The translations under genes and the position numbers were made by a program. From NCBI RefSeq assembly GCF_900088415.1, contig NZ_FLLQ01000005.1, positions 310,001 to 374,000 of the forward strand: a stretch of 64,000 nt of DNA, in the 5' to 3' direction. Below, piece after piece: positions 63,668-64,000 of this stretch; position 1 is the stretch's first letter; each line of letters opens with the position of its first letter. This DNA is from Vibrio mediterranei. Lineage in GTDB: Bacteria; Pseudomonadota; Gammaproteobacteria; Enterobacterales; Vibrionaceae. The notes below the pieces were generated by a model. It did not search any database and was not told where the DNA came from. It was given only the letters and a program-made list of their open reading frames with translations.

Positions 63668-64000
63668 TTATGAGAAAGAGATGGTTTCTCCGATGTTGCA
63701 GTGAGGAACAGATCCGCTCACATGCAAACACCCTGGATATTCCGCTTCGTTCAAGCTATCGAACCGAATCGTGATGTGACCGAGTTCTGAAAGGTTCTTA
63801 TTCACCACCTCACCAACCGCAGTGATAGGGTATTCATTCAAACCTAGCCGTAACGTTCCGCCCACATTAATATTGCCTTTCAAGCTATCGTGAGAGTGAA
63901 TAAAGCAGTACTCAGCGGCATCTGCCGGTGCCATTTCACCGAATAGAATCATCATGTTGTCTGCCAACGCTTCTTCTGCGAGTTCACCGACATGCTTGAT
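63668..64000 (-). CDS. srlB: Glucitol/sorbitol PTS enzyme IIA, first copy (partial, runs off window)
   Basis: The frame is open from base 64000 to a stop at 63668, giving the last 110 residues. It contains GELAEEALADNMMILFGE, AEYCFIHSHDSLKG (phosphorylated His), YPITAVGEV and GHITIRFDSLNEAEYPGCLH, which closely parallels E. coli SrlB. The in-frame continuation IKHVGELAEEAL up to base 64000 shows the true start lies outside. Its position directly upstream of srlD implies that another srlA/srlE pair precedes it, as in E. coli. Confidence 0.88.
   Translation of the reverse strand: MKHVGELAEEALADNMMILFGEMAPADAAEYCFIHSHDSLKGNINVGGTLRLGLNEYPITAVGEVVNKNLSELGHITIRFDSLNEAEYPGCLHVSGSVPHCNIGETISFS

Noticed and set aside
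1..64000. CRISPR arrays, insertion sequences, integron attC sites, prophage genes
   Set aside because: No regularly spaced repeats, transposase or integrase frames or paired terminal repeats were seen.

Overview
The window looks like about 64 kb of a Vibrionaceae chromosome, most likely an accessory-rich replicon such as a Vibrio chromosome II. The reasons are close matches to Vibrio-type sialic acid genes (siaPQM, nanA, nanEK-nagA), many small outer-membrane barrels, Fur-boxed TonB receptors, RND/EmrAB pumps and moderate GC. The genus is an inference. I see no insertion sequence, prophage or CRISPR array, and one tRNA.

Layout. 1-4.5 kb: a partial YqaE-like protein, an outer-membrane barrel, and two DUF1989 proteins (the family of carboxyguanidine deiminase subunits) around a small membrane protein, with a divergent LysR gene. 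4.6-5.5 kb: the glutathione-dependent oxidoreductase yghU. 5.6-16.4 kb: a glycan locus with yidG/yidH-like genes, a cytoplasmic sulfatase, an AraC regulator, an SSS symporter, a GH88 unsaturated-uronyl hydrolase, a LamB-type porin, an anaerobic sulfatase-maturating enzyme and a beta-helix lipoprotein. It resembles an expanded E. coli yid cluster. 16.5-22 kb: nitroreductase, uspA, a TetR gene with a perfect palindromic operator, emrAB and LysR. 23-30 kb: a catechol-siderophore-type receptor, an RND pump with adaptor, and a DUF2913-like gene. 30.4-38.6 kb: tRNA-Leu(GAG), a YiaV/HlyD unit preceded by a 57-residue secreted peptide, two barrels, a secreted-protein gene split by an in-frame TGA, and an RND pump without an adjacent adaptor. 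38.7-46.3 kb: a DMT exporter, a haem-type TonB receptor behind a perfect Fur box, an exported metallo-beta-lactamase-fold operon with small exported proteins, LysR and DM13 genes. 46.4-56.6 kb: a sialic acid catabolic cluster (nagA, nanK, nanE; siaPQM, nanA, nanR, nanM and a second nanM copy without a signal peptide). 56.9-58.8 kb: a Dcu-type transporter and a barrel. 59.3-64 kb: a sorbitol PTS region with two srlB genes, srlD, gutM, srlR, srlA and srlE.

How the genes work together. In the glycan locus the hydrolase and sulfatase lack signal peptides, the putative lyase is a lipoprotein, and a porin and sodium symporter are encoded. This suggests depolymerisation outside the cytoplasm, uptake of sulfated unsaturated oligosaccharides, and cytoplasmic desulfation and uronyl removal. 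In the sialic acid cluster, periplasmic NanM converts alpha- to beta-Neu5Ac, SiaPQM imports it, and NanA, NanK, NanE and NagA take it to glucosamine-6-phosphate; NanR is the likely repressor. No sialidase is visible. A shared palindrome (TTGAAC-N4-GTTCAA) ties the TetR gene to yghU and suggests a small stress regulon.
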